DNA of 64,000 nt. It comes from Cognatundibacterium aquatile. GTDB lineage: Bacteria > Pseudomonadota > Gammaproteobacteria > Burkholderiales > Burkholderiaceae_D. Position numbers and translations under genes: made by a program. The DNA lies in assembly GCF_014699135.1 (NCBI RefSeq), contig NZ_JACOFT010000004.1:62001-126000 (forward strand), given 5' to 3'. Below are positions 55,439 to 63,913 of this stretch, in pieces. How positions within the stretch are numbered: position 1 is the stretch's first letter; every line of letters starts with the position of its first letter. The notes beneath the pieces were generated by a model. The model was given only the letters and a program-made list of their open reading frames with translations, was not told where the DNA came from and searched no databases.

Positions 55439-55736
55439 GGCTTTACTCCAAATCTTAAGATAGTTTCATGATAGCGATCATTCAGCATCGTTGCAGAAAT
55501 TTTTGTATTGATTTGTATATGAAAACGCCGTGCTCAGGCAGTTAATAACGGCAATTCAGATCCGCGGTTTTCAATAAATTGATGCGTTCACGACTGGCAA
55601 TAAGCAGATGTCATTCTGTATTTATTGCACTATCTTTCTCTGGTTTAAGGTGTTGTGCTTTTTGTCTTGGTAAAATGGTGGTCTCACAAAGTTCATAAGA
55701 CTTTGATTTATACTATTTTCGCGAGATTCCAAGGCC

Positions 55737-58415
55737 ATGCGTAACGATACCGTCATCACTCCTCAAGCCATACTTCGTCAAGACTACGTCGCCCCGGGTT
55801 ACTGGGTTGATACTGTAGAAATGGGTTTTGATCTGGGTCTCAAATCTACCCTGGTCGCTAACCGTATGGTTATGCGCCGCAATCACGCGAGTACGGAAAA
55901 AGATCTGGTGCTGTCCGGCGAGTCCCTGAAATTAGTGCAATTGCGTTTGAACGGCGTGAAGCTGAAGAAAGCTGATTATCAGATTGATGGTGAGACGTTG
56001 CGCATTCCAAATGCACCGGATGAGGTGACATTGGAAATCACAACGCAGATACAACCTTCGAAAAATACTTCCCTGTCTGGTTTGTACGCATCCAAAGGAA
56101 ATCTCATCACACAGTGTGAGGCCGAAGGTTTTCGCAAAATTACCTGGTTCCCTGATCGTCCTGATGTCATGGCGAAATATACGGTCATGCTGCGCGCCGA
56201 TAAAAAGAAATTCCCGGTATTACTGAGTAATGGCAATCTGATTGATGAAGGCGATCTTGATGACGGACGTCATTTTGCGAAGTGGGAAGATCCGTTTAAA
56301 AAACCTTCGTATCTGTTTGCTTTGGTTGCCGGAACTCTGGTTTGTCAGGAAGAAAAATTCAAACTGAAATCAGGGCGTAAAGCATTACTGCAAGTCTGGG
56401 TGGAAGAAGGTAACCTCGATAAAACCCAGCACGCCATGGACTCGTTGAAAAAGAGCATACGCTGGGACGAAGAACGTTTCGGGCTGGAACTCGATCTCGA
56501 CCGCTTCATGATCGTCGCCACTGGTGATTTCAATATGGGCGCGATGGAAAACAAGGGCCTGAATATTTTTAATACAAAATATGTATTGGCGAATTCCAGC
56601 ATCGCCACCGACATTGATTATGCCGGTATCGAATCCGTGGTGGGGCATGAATATTTCCACAACTGGACCGGTAACCGGGTGACTTGCCGCGACTGGTTCC
56701 AGTTGTCTTTAAAAGAAGGTCTGACTGTGTTCCGTGATCAGGAATTTTCTGCCGATCTGGTCGGCACGACTACCGGGCGCGCTGTTAAACGTATCGAGGA
56801 TGTACGTGTGCTGCGGCAGGTGCAGTTCTCCGAAGACGCTGGCCCTATGGCGCATCCGGTACGACCAGATTCCTTCGTTGAGATCAATAATTTTTATACG
56901 GTGACGATTTACGAAAAAGGTGCCGAAGTTGTTCGTATGTACTACACTTTGCTCGGGCATGATGACTTCCGTAAAGGAATGGATCTGTACGTTGAACGCC
57001 ACGATGGTCAGGCGGTTGAGTGCGATGATTTCCGTGCCGCGATGGCAGATTCCAGCGGGCGTGATCTGACTCAGTTCGAGCGTTGGTACAGTCAGGCCGG
57101 TACTCCGCGTGTCAGCGTGGTGACGGCGTATGATGCCGAAGCACAGACTTACGATATCAAGCTGACGCAGTCTTGTCCGACCACTCCGGGTCAGGAAAAA
57201 AAATTACCGTTTCATATTCCTGTTGCGATGGGTTTGCTTGACGCAGACGGAAAAGATATTCCCTTGTATTGCGATGACTACCCGGCCCAGGCGGGTGCTA
57301 CGAATCTGGTCATCGAACTGACTGCCGCATCGCAAACCTTCCGGTTTAATAAAGTCACCAGCGAGCCTGTGCCATCCTTGTTGCGTAACTTCTCGGCGCC
57401 AGTTGTGCTGGATATTGATTACACCGATGAAGAGCTGGGATTGTTGTTGGCGAATGACAGTGATCCGTTTAACCGCTGGGAAGCAGGGCAGCGCCTTGCC
57501 ACCCGCCGTCTGGTTAAATTGACGAAAGCGCTGCAGGCAGGTGAAGAACTCTCGATCGATGACTGGTTCATCAATGCATTGCGCAACACACTGAACGACG
57601 AGTCTCTTGATCCTGCATTCCGTGAGCTCATGCTGACGTTGCCATCCGAAGCGATGATTGCAGAAGCATTTGATGTGGTCGATCCGCAAGCGATACATAC
57701 CGCTCGTCAGTTTGTCCGTGCGACGATCACCCGTCATTTGAAAGCAGATTTACTGCATGTCTATGAAACCCATCAGACACCGGGTAAATACCGTCCTGAT
57801 GCTGTATCGATGGCGAAACGTAGTCTGAAAAATTTGGCACTTTCATACTTACTCGAATGGGCAGATGAAAGCACTTTCGATCTGGGGTATGTGCAATTCA
57901 AAGAAGCTGCAAACATGACGGATCGTCTGGCGGCATTGGCTGCACTGACAAACTTCAATGGTACTGAAAAGCAGAAGAAAAAATCAGAGAAAGCGCTGCG
58001 CCGCTTCTTCAAAGATTTCAAGAAAGAAGATCTGGTGATCGACAAGTGGTTCATGTTGCAGGCAACAGCACATACAACAGACGTGGAAAAAGTAAGAGAA
58101 TTAATGCAGCATCCGGCCTTCACCTTAACGAATCCGAATCGCGCGCGCAGTCTGGTATTTAACTTCTGCAACGCAAACCCATCGCAGTTCCACGCGCCAG
58201 ATGGCAGTGGTTATGCGTTGTGGGCTGAATTGGTGATTGCGCTGAATAAGATTAACCCGCAGGTGGCTGCCCGTCTTGCACGTAGCCTCGACAGATGGAA
58301 AAAATATCCGGTTGGTTTGCAAGCACAGATGAAAGCAGCTTTGCAAAAAGTGTCGGCGACGAAGAAATTATCCAAGGATGTCGCTGAAGTCGTCAGCAAA
58401 GCACTGGCCGCATAA
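55737..58415 (+). CDS. pepN: Aminopeptidase N
   Basis: An 892-residue M1-family zinc aminopeptidase that removes N-terminal residues from peptides in the cytoplasm. The exopeptidase motif GAMENKG is followed by the zinc site HEYFH (His304, His308) and Glu327 in LSLKEGL, with catalytic Glu305. The four-domain E. coli PepN length (about 870) is kept, including the long helical C-terminal domain. No signal peptide is present. It is a single gene; fbp follows after about 125 bases with its own ribosome binding site. Confidence 0.97.
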   Translation: MRNDTVITPQAILRQDYVAPGYWVDTVEMGFDLGLKSTLVANRMVMRRNHASTEKDLVLSGESLKLVQLRLNGVKLKKADYQIDGETLRIPNAPDEVTLEITTQIQPSKNTSLSGLYASKGNLITQCEAEGFRKITWFPDRPDVMAKYTVMLRADKKKFPVLLSNGNLIDEGDLDDGRHFAKWEDPFKKPSYLFALVAGTLVCQEEKFKLKSGRKALLQVWVEEGNLDKTQHAMDSLKKSIRWDEERFGLELDLDRFMIVATGDFNMGAMENKGLNIFNTKYVLANSSIATDIDYAGIESVVGHEYFHNWTGNRVTCRDWFQLSLKEGLTVFRDQEFSADLVGTTTGRAVKRIEDVRVLRQVQFSEDAGPMAHPVRPDSFVEINNFYTVTIYEKGAEVVRMYYTLLGHDDFRKGMDLYVERHDGQAVECDDFRAAMADSSGRDLTQFERWYSQAGTPRVSVVTAYDAEAQTYDIKLTQSCPTTPGQEKKLPFHIPVAMGLLDADGKDIPLYCDDYPAQAGATNLVIELTAASQTFRFNKVTSEPVPSLLRNFSAPVVLDIDYTDEELGLLLANDSDPFNRWEAGQRLATRRLVKLTKALQAGEELSIDDWFINALRNTLNDESLDPAFRELMLTLPSEAMIAEAFDVVDPQAIHTARQFVRATITRHLKADLLHVYETHQTPGKYRPDAVSMAKRSLKNLALSYLLEWADESTFDLGYVQFKEAANMTDRLAALAALTNFNGTEKQKKKSEKALRRFFKDFKKEDLVIDKWFMLQATAHTTDVEKVRELMQHPAFTLTNPNRARSLVFNFCNANPSQFHAPDGSGYALWAELVIALNKINPQVAARLARSLDRWKKYPVGLQAQMKAALQKVSATKKLSKDVAEVVSKALAA

Positions 58416-58539
58416 GTTTGTCTTTCGCGTTTGTCGCCACATAGGAAATCTGCGGGTCGCGGGCCAGAAAGCAGCCAGCACCCGCATGTTTGCTTAGCCA
58501 TTTGATTATTGAATTTGAGTTTTTAACATAAGGAACATC

Positions 58540-59541
58540 ATGAAACGTGTCAGTCTGACCCAGTATCTGGTTGAAGAGCAGCGTCTGAATAATTCTATTC
58601 CCGCAGAGTTACGCTTACTGATTGAAGTCGTCGCCCGCGCTTGTAAAACCATCAGTCATGCGGTTGGTAAAGGTGCGCTCGGTGAGGTTTTGGGCAGCGC
58701 CGGCAGCGAGAACATTCAAGGTGAAGTACAAAAGAAACTGGATATTTTATCTAACGAGATTTTGCTCGAAGCAAATGAATGGGGTGGTCATCTGGCCGCA
58801 ATGGCATCCGAAGAAATGGAAACCATACACCCGATCCCGAATCGTTATCCTATGGGCGAATACATGCTGTTATTCGATCCGCTAGATGGCTCCAGCAATA
58901 TCGATGTGAATGTTTCTATTGGGACGATTTTTTCAGTCCTGAAGGCACCGGAAGGAATGGCCGCACCAACCGAACAGGATTTTCTGCAACCGGGCAGCAA
59001 GCAGGTTGCAGCCGGATATGCGGTATATGGCCCGCAGACTGTGCTGGTGCTGACAACTGGCAATGGTGTTAATTGCTTCACGCTGGATCGTGAAATGGGT
59101 TCCTGGGTGCTGACACAAAGGAATATGCAGATTCCTGCGGATACCAAGGAATTCGCCATAAACACATCGAATTCACGTCACTGGTACCCGCCAGTTACGC
59201 GCTATGTCGATGAAATGCTGGCAGGTGTGACTGGTCCGCGTGAAAAAGATTTCAATATGCGTTGGATTGCTTCTATGGTGACCGATGTGCATCGCATCTT
59301 GTGTCGCGGTGGCATTTTCATGTATCCGGCTGATAAACGCGATACTGAGAAGCCAGGTAAGTTGCGTCTGATGTACGAAGCGAATCCTATGTCATTTATC
59401 GTTGAACAAGCCGGTGGCGCGTCGACGGATGGCAAACAACGGATGCTTGACGTTCAGCCGACAGCTTTGCATCAGCGTGTCGCTGTTTTCCTGGGTTCTA
59501 AAAACGAAGTTGAACGCGTGACCCGTTATCATCAGGAGTGA
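58540..59541 (+). CDS. fbp: Fructose-1,6-bisphosphatase class 1
   Basis: A 333-residue gluconeogenic phosphatase that converts fructose 1,6-bisphosphate to fructose 6-phosphate. The metal and phosphate site is visible in [15 protein letters not shown] (residues about 110-124), and the sugar-phosphate loop in '[23 protein letters not shown]' and '[19 protein letters not shown]'. An aaggaa ribosome binding site precedes the ATG. A rho-independent terminator follows 24 bases after the stop, separating it from tolA. Confidence 0.97.
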   Translation: MKRVSLTQYLVEEQRLNNSIPAELRLLIEVVARACKTISHAVGKGALGEVLGSAGSENIQGEVQKKLDILSNEILLEANEWGGHLAAMASEEMETIHPIPNRYPMGEYMLLFDPLDGSSNIDVNVSIGTIFSVLKAPEGMAAPTEQDFLQPGSKQVAAGYAVYGPQTVLVLTTGNGVNCFTLDREMGSWVLTQRNMQIPADTKEFAINTSNSRHWYPPVTRYVDEMLAGVTGPREKDFNMRWIASMVTDVHRILCRGGIFMYPADKRDTEKPGKLRLMYEANPMSFIVEQAGGASTDGKQRMLDVQPTALHQRVAVFLGSKNEVERVTRYHQE

Positions 59542-59564
59542 TGAATTTTATCGGTGAAAATAAG

Positions 59565-59594
59565 AAAAGCGGAGCGAGATGCTTCGCTTTTTTT
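59565..59594 (+). terminator. Terminator after fbp
   Basis: An 11-bp stem (59565-59575 with 59581-59591, one G-T pair) closes a gagat loop and runs directly into seven Ts. It lies 24 bases after the fbp stop. It indicates that tolA is transcribed from its own promoter in the following 170 bases. Confidence 0.88.
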
Positions 59595-59677
59595 ATAGGA
59601 CAGCGTCAAAGAACGACTGTATTTCTTAGTAAATTCCTGAATTTTGCAAAAAATACGGCGAATTTCATGGAGAGGTT

Positions 59678-59683
59678 TATAAT
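59678..59683 (+). promoter_or_regulatory. Possible -10 box for the tolA operon
   Basis: A perfect tataat lies about 90 bases before the tolA ATG, after the fbp terminator. No good -35 hexamer is found 16-18 bases upstream, so the call is tentative. Confidence 0.35.
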
Positions 59684-59772
59684 TTCACTATGTGCTGTAT
59701 CAAATTAATCTTTCGCCACCAAAATTTCGGGCTCATCGGAACTAATCCGTTGCAGGCGAATCATAAAAGGTT

Positions 59773-60741
59773 ATGAATCAAGTTTCTATTTCAGCTTATC
59801 CAGGCAACCTTCACCAATCTCAGGCAGGTAACTGGCGTCCGGTCGTTCTGGCGGCGCTCGTCCATGTTTTATTATTAGGTTTTTTGTGGATCGGTGTGAG
59901 TTGGCAAAATAAAGAGTCAACAGCAGTCGAAGCTGAAGTATGGGATATGACGACGCGCGAAGCTGCACCGGTTGCTGTAGAAATCCCCCCGGCACCACCG
60001 CCAGAGCCAGAACCTGTCAAATTAAAAGACATTCCCCCACCACCTCCCGTAGTAAAAGCCGACTTGCCAAAGGAAGATCCTGAGATCGCTTTGCAGCAAG
60101 AGAAAAAACGCCTGCTCGCAGAAAAGAAAAAAGCCGAAGAACATCAGCGTGCGCTGGCAGAGGAAAAGCGTCAGGCAGAGCAGGAGTTGCAGGCGAAAAA
60201 AGACAAAGAGCGTGAAAAATTACGCGAAAAAGAACGCGAACAGGAAAAAGAGCGCCAGAAAGAAAAAGACAAAGAAAAAGAACGCGACAAAGAAAAAGCA
60301 GAGAAACAAAAATTAGCGGATCAAAAAGCGCAACAGGCGAAAGACAAAGCCGCCAGCGACAAGCTGTTTAAAGAAAATATGCAACGTTTGTCAGCGCAAG
60401 CGGGTGTGACTGGTAGCGGTGGAACAGGTACTGCCGCAAAATCAACCGGAAATAACCGGGGTGATCCAAGCTATATGGCAAAAATTGCCGCTAAAGTTCG
60501 CTCAAATACCATTTACAGTGGCGTTGATGCAGTGGCTGGTAATCCGACAGTTGAGTATAGAATTGAGCTGATTCCCGATGGCTCTCTGCGCGGCGCGATT
60601 AAAAAACTGAAGTCGTCCGGTAATCTGGCGTTTGACGATGCGGTAGCAAAAGGAATAGAAAAATCCGCTCCCTTTCCTAAAGATAAAAATGGTCAGGTGC
60701 CCGGAACCCTGGATTTTGCATACAAAATGAAGGAAGAGTGA
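59773..60741 (+). CDS. tolA: Cell-envelope protein TolA
   Basis: A 322-residue protein linking the TolQR motor in the inner membrane to TolB-Pal at the outer membrane. It has one N-terminal transmembrane helix (residues 24-43, with the His31 polar position), a Pro-rich stretch (about 75-100), a long Lys/Glu/Arg/Ala helix (about 105-205) of KEKEREK-type repeats, a Gly/Ser/Thr linker, and a C-terminal TolA/TonB-like domain (about 230-322) with 'NPTVEYRIELIPDGSLRGAIKKL'. tolQ and tolR, normally just upstream, are not here; fbp and a terminator occupy that position. tolB follows six bases later. Confidence 0.94.
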   Translation: MNQVSISAYPGNLHQSQAGNWRPVVLAALVHVLLLGFLWIGVSWQNKESTAVEAEVWDMTTREAAPVAVEIPPAPPPEPEPVKLKDIPPPPPVVKADLPKEDPEIALQQEKKRLLAEKKKAEEHQRALAEEKRQAEQELQAKKDKEREKLREKEREQEKERQKEKDKEKERDKEKAEKQKLADQKAQQAKDKAASDKLFKENMQRLSAQAGVTGSGGTGTAAKSTGNNRGDPSYMAKIAAKVRSNTIYSGVDAVAGNPTVEYRIELIPDGSLRGAIKKLKSSGNLAFDDAVAKGIEKSAPFPKDKNGQVPGTLDFAYKMKEE

Positions 60742-60747
60742 TAGTTA

Positions 60748-62034
60748 ATGATGTCTTTTTTGAAAAAAATTATTGTTCGTGTCGCGCTCGCCTCCGCGAC
60801 TGGCAGCATGTTGATTGCGCCAGCCAGTGCGCAGTTGCGTATTGAAATTGCGGGTGTGGGATCAAGTCAGATTCCGGTGGCGATTGCCGCATTTGCGGAT
60901 GAGGCTATGACGCCGCAGCAAATCACCAGCATCATTAAAGACGATCTGAATCGCAGCGGTTATTTCAAAATTATCGAGGCTGGTGCGGTCATCACTGAAA
61001 CCAGTCCGGTTAATTTTGATGAGTGGAAAAAGCGCGGCGCCGAAGCGCTGGTGGTCGGCAGTGTGCAGCGTCTTGCAGATGGTCGTTTTGATGTCCGCTA
61101 CAAGTTGCTCGATACGATGAAATCGGCCTCCTTATCTGGCTTCTCTGTTGCGGCAACACCTGAAAATACACGCAAGACAGCACATAAGATTGCGGATGAT
61201 ATTTATGAAAAACTGACCGGCGTGCGCGGTGCATTCTCGACGCGTATTGCTTATGTGACCAAGGCCGGGCGCGAGTATCGACTTGAAGTTGCTGACGCTG
61301 ACGGCGAAGGTGTCCGTGTGGCATTGCGTTCCAATGAACCGATTATTTCACCATCGTGGTCGGCTGATGGTACTAAGGTTGCCTATGTGTCGTTTGAAGC
61401 GAAAAAACCCGTGATCTGGGTGCAGAATCTGATGACCGGTGAACGTAAGGTGATTGCGAATTACAAAGGCAGCAATTCGGCACCAGCGTGGTCTCCGGAT
61501 GGCTCAAAGTTAGCAATCGCACTGTCACGTGATGGTTTGACGCAGATTTATTCCGTCAATGCGGACGGGTCTGGTTTGCAACGTCTGACCAGTAGTAGTG
61601 GCATTGATACCGAGCCACAGTTTTCAGCCGATGGCCAGTCAATTTACTTCCTGAGTGACCGCAGCGGCGGCCCGCAGATCTATCGTATGAACAGTAACGG
61701 TGGAGAAGCCAAGCGCGTGACTTTCAGCGGGAGTTATAATATAACGCCGCGGATCTCACCGGATGGTCGCACTTTAGCTTATATCTCGCGCCGCGAAGGT
61801 AAGTTTCAGTTGTATGCGCTTGATTTAGTCAGTGGTCAGGAACAAAGACTGTCAGATACAAGTAAAGACGAATCCCCAAGTTTTTCGCCAAATGGTCGCT
61901 ACATCATGTACGCAACCGAATCTGGGCGACGTGGTGCTTTGGCAGTGGTTTCTGTCGATGGTAAAGTTAAGCAAAAATTGACGGTGCAAGCCGGAGATAT
62001 TCGGGAGCCCACCTGGGGTCCTTTCATGAAATAA
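60748..62034 (+). CDS. tolB: Tol-Pal translocation protein TolB
   Basis: A 428-residue periplasmic protein. A signal peptide (about 1-28, ending APASA-Q) is followed by an N-terminal alpha/beta domain (about 30-165) and a six-bladed beta-propeller whose repeats show SWSADGTKVAYVS, 'AWSPDGSKLAIALSRDG', 'QFSADGQSIYFLSDR', 'RISPDGRTLAYIS' and 'SFSPNGRYIMYATE'. It binds Pal and, through its mature N-terminus, TolA, to drive outer-membrane constriction at division. Normal length. Confidence 0.98.
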   Translation: MMSFLKKIIVRVALASATGSMLIAPASAQLRIEIAGVGSSQIPVAIAAFADEAMTPQQITSIIKDDLNRSGYFKIIEAGAVITETSPVNFDEWKKRGAEALVVGSVQRLADGRFDVRYKLLDTMKSASLSGFSVAATPENTRKTAHKIADDIYEKLTGVRGAFSTRIAYVTKAGREYRLEVADADGEGVRVALRSNEPIISPSWSADGTKVAYVSFEAKKPVIWVQNLMTGERKVIANYKGSNSAPAWSPDGSKLAIALSRDGLTQIYSVNADGSGLQRLTSSSGIDTEPQFSADGQSIYFLSDRSGGPQIYRMNSNGGEAKRVTFSGSYNITPRISPDGRTLAYISRREGKFQLYALDLVSGQEQRLSDTSKDESPSFSPNGRYIMYATESGRRGALAVVSVDGKVKQKLTVQAGDIREPTWGPFMK

Positions 62035-62067
62035 GTTGTAATCACTTTTTTTTAATCAGGAGAGAAA

Positions 62068-62604
62068 ATGCGCTTCACATCCCAATCCAAAACTCTGGCT
62101 ATGCTGGTTTCCAGCGTTGTTCTGATGACTGCCTGTGCTTCTAAAGTACCACTCGAAGACAAAGCAAAAATCGAAGAAAAACCAGTTGCAACAACTCAGA
62201 CTCCGGCTGACCCAAATGCTGTTAAAACAGTTGATACTGGTTCTGTCGATCCTTTGAACGATCCAAAAGGTGTATTGGCGAAGCGTAGCGTTTATTTCGA
62301 CTTCGATAGCTATGTCGTTAAAGACGATTACAAATCTGTCGTTGAAGCGCACTCCAAATATCTGAGCACAAACAAAGGCCGTAAGATCCTGATCCAGGGT
62401 AATACGGATGAACGTGGCGGCAGCGAATACAATCTGGCTCTGGGTCAGAAACGTGCTGAAGCTGTTCGTAAATCTATGAGTCTGTTGGGTGTTTCTGAAG
62501 CGCAAATCGAGGCAGTGTCTTTGGGTAAAGAAAAACCAAAAGCAGAAGGCCACGATGAAGCAGCTTGGGCAGAAAACCGCCGTGCTGATATCGTTTATCA
62601 GTAA
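62068..62604 (+). CDS. pal: Peptidoglycan-associated lipoprotein Pal
   Basis: A 178-residue outer-membrane lipoprotein. The lipobox MTAC places the lipidated Cys at residue 23, with Ala at +2. An acidic/Pro linker leads to an OmpA-like peptidoglycan-binding domain (about 70-178): 'SVYFDFDSYVVKDDY', 'GNTDERGGSEYNLALGQKRA' and ENRRADIVYQ, with the meso-DAP-binding Asp and Arg. A strong ribosome binding site (aggagaga) precedes it. Confidence 0.98.
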   Translation: MRFTSQSKTLAMLVSSVVLMTACASKVPLEDKAKIEEKPVATTQTPADPNAVKTVDTGSVDPLNDPKGVLAKRSVYFDFDSYVVKDDYKSVVEAHSKYLSTNKGRKILIQGNTDERGGSEYNLALGQKRAEAVRKSMSLLGVSEAQIEAVSLGKEKPKAEGHDEAAWAENRRADIVYQ

Positions 62605-62651
62605 TAGCAGCGTAGTTTAAAAGTGCCCTTGGCGGTCTTTTGAGCTTATTT

Positions 62652-62690
62652 GACGCCGGATTCCTCACTCAGGATATCCGGCGTCTTTCA
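62652..62690 (+). terminator. Hairpin between pal and cpoB
   Basis: Arms GACGCCGGAT (62652-62661) and ATCCGGCGTC (62676-62685) form a 10-bp stem that is extended by TCCT/AGGA inside the loop. It is followed by tttcattctattttt, a T-rich but interrupted tail. It lies only 18 bases before the cpoB ATG, so it may attenuate transcription into cpoB. Confidence 0.65.
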
Positions 62691-62707
62691 TTCTATTTTT
62701 GATTGCT

Positions 62708-63481
62708 ATGAAATTGACCTCTATTCGTCGTTCTTTTGCCATGGCTGCTCTGTCAGCGGCTTTTTCCACTGCCCTGATCCCTTCGCTGGCATCGGCAGGA
62801 ATTTTTGATGACGATGAAGCGCGTAAAGCGATTCTGGATTTACGCTCTAAAGTAGATGCAGTAAATCTTCGTCTGGATAATAAACTCGATACCAAAGCTG
62901 ACAAAGGTACGGCCTTGGATCTGGCTAATGAAAATGAACAGCTGCGTGCTGAGATCGCTAAGTTGCGCGGACAGGTGGAAGTGTTGGCGAATGACATCGC
63001 CAATACCCAGCGTCGCCAGCAGGATTTTTATGTCGATCTGGATAATCGCCTGCGTAAGATTGAGCCTAAGCGCCTGACGGTCGACGGCAAAGAGGCAACG
63101 GTAGAGCCAAATGAACAGCGCGCTTACGACAATGCGCTCAGTTTATTTAAGGCCGGTGATTATAAAAATTCAGTGACATCGTTCAGCAGTTTTCTGGTGG
63201 CGTATCCGCAGTCAGCCTTTGCTGGTTCGGCTCAGTACTGGATGGGCAATTCATACTATGCACAGCGTGATTGTAAGAACACGATTGTGGCTATGCAACA
63301 ACTGGTGAAAGTGTATCCGGATCACCCCAAGGCACCTGATGCATTGTTAAATATTGCTGGTTGCCAGACTGAGATGAAAGATAAAAACGCGGCTAAGAAG
63401 ACGCTGGAAAGCCTGATTGCGCAATATCCTGAAAGCGAAGCGGCGCATGCAGCGAAGAACCGCATGACATCGGCGAAGTAA
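62708..63481 (+). CDS. cpoB: Cell division coordinator CpoB (YbgF)
   Basis: A 257-residue periplasmic protein. A signal peptide (about 1-29, ending SLASA) is followed by an N-terminal coiled coil (about 40-110, 'NEQLRAEIAKLRGQVEVL') and C-terminal TPR repeats (about 130-255: 'AYDNALSLFKAGDYKNSV', 'AQYWMGNSYYAQRDCKNTI', 'PDALLNIAGCQTEMKD'). It links Tol-Pal to PBP1B during septation in E. coli. The ATG at 62708 is chosen over a TTG three codons upstream. No clear Shine-Dalgarno precedes it. Last gene of the tol unit. Confidence 0.94.
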   Translation: MKLTSIRRSFAMAALSAAFSTALIPSLASAGIFDDDEARKAILDLRSKVDAVNLRLDNKLDTKADKGTALDLANENEQLRAEIAKLRGQVEVLANDIANTQRRQQDFYVDLDNRLRKIEPKRLTVDGKEATVEPNEQRAYDNALSLFKAGDYKNSVTSFSSFLVAYPQSAFAGSAQYWMGNSYYAQRDCKNTIVAMQQLVKVYPDHPKAPDALLNIAGCQTEMKDKNAAKKTLESLIAQYPESEAAHAAKNRMTSAK

Positions 63482-63512
63482 GTCTGACAAGGATTTAATC
63501 CTGTTCATGCCA

Positions 63513-63541
63513 TTGACAGCGGCCTGAAAACACCATATAAT
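63513..63541 (+). promoter_or_regulatory. Consensus sigma-70 promoter of the tRNA-Lys pair
   Basis: TTGACA at 63513-63518 and TATAAT at 63536-63541 both match the consensus perfectly, with the optimal 17-base spacer. Transcription should begin near 63548, about five bases before the first tRNA. It is among the strongest promoters visible in the window. Confidence 0.92.
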
Positions 63542-63552
63542 TTCGGTCTTTC

Positions 63553-63628
63553 GGGTCGTTAGCTCAGCTGGTAGAGCAGCGGACTTTTAATCCGTTGGTC
63601 GCAGGTTCGAATCCCGCACGGCCTACCA
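63553..63628 (+). tRNA. tRNA-Lys (UUU), copy 1
   Basis: 76 bases with encoded CCA. All arms fold: acceptor gggtcgt with acggcct (two G-T pairs), D arm agctcagctggtagagc, anticodon stem gcgga/tccgt with loop CTTTTAA and anticodon TTT at 63586-63588, five-base variable region, T arm with GGTTCGAATCC. The discriminator base is A. It is identical to the second copy 130 bases later. Confidence 0.98.
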
Positions 63629-63638
63629 CGAATACAAA

Positions 63639-63670
63639 AAAGACTTATGTCATGTAAGTCTTTAATTTTT
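63639..63670 (+). terminator. Terminator-like hairpin between the two tRNA genes
   Basis: The stem aaagactta (63639-63647) pairs with taagtcttt (63655-63663) across a seven-base loop and is followed by aattttttt. It lies 10 bases after tRNA copy 1, and no promoter is visible before copy 2, so it is probably a leaky terminator or a processing site. Confidence 0.6.
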
Positions 63671-63682
63671 TTAGCAAGTTTT

Positions 63683-63758
63683 GGGTCGTTAGCTCAGCTG
63701 GTAGAGCAGCGGACTTTTAATCCGTTGGTCGCAGGTTCGAATCCCGCACGGCCTACCA
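63683..63758 (+). tRNA. tRNA-Lys (UUU), copy 2
   Basis: 76 bases, identical to copy 1, with the anticodon TTT at 63716-63718 and encoded CCA. A recent tandem duplication or conversion is likely. No separate promoter is seen, so it depends on read-through from copy 1. Confidence 0.98.
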
Positions 63759-63762
63759 AAAC

Positions 63763-63796
63763 AAAAGGACTCAGGTGTATGCCTGAGTCCTTTTTT
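63763..63796 (+). terminator. Terminator after tRNA-Lys copy 2
   Basis: A 13-bp stem (63763-63775 with 63782-63794) with core ggactcagg/cctgagtcc closes a six-base loop and is followed by a run of Ts. It starts four bases after the CCA end. Confidence 0.92.
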
Positions 63797-63913
63797 GTTT
63801 TTCCAATCATGACGAGAGAAGCCGTGACCGGCACAATGCAAACTTTTGTATTGTTCTCCCATCGCCTGTGAATTGGAATTATCATTCCTGATTAGCTTAG
63901 CGGACAGTCCATC

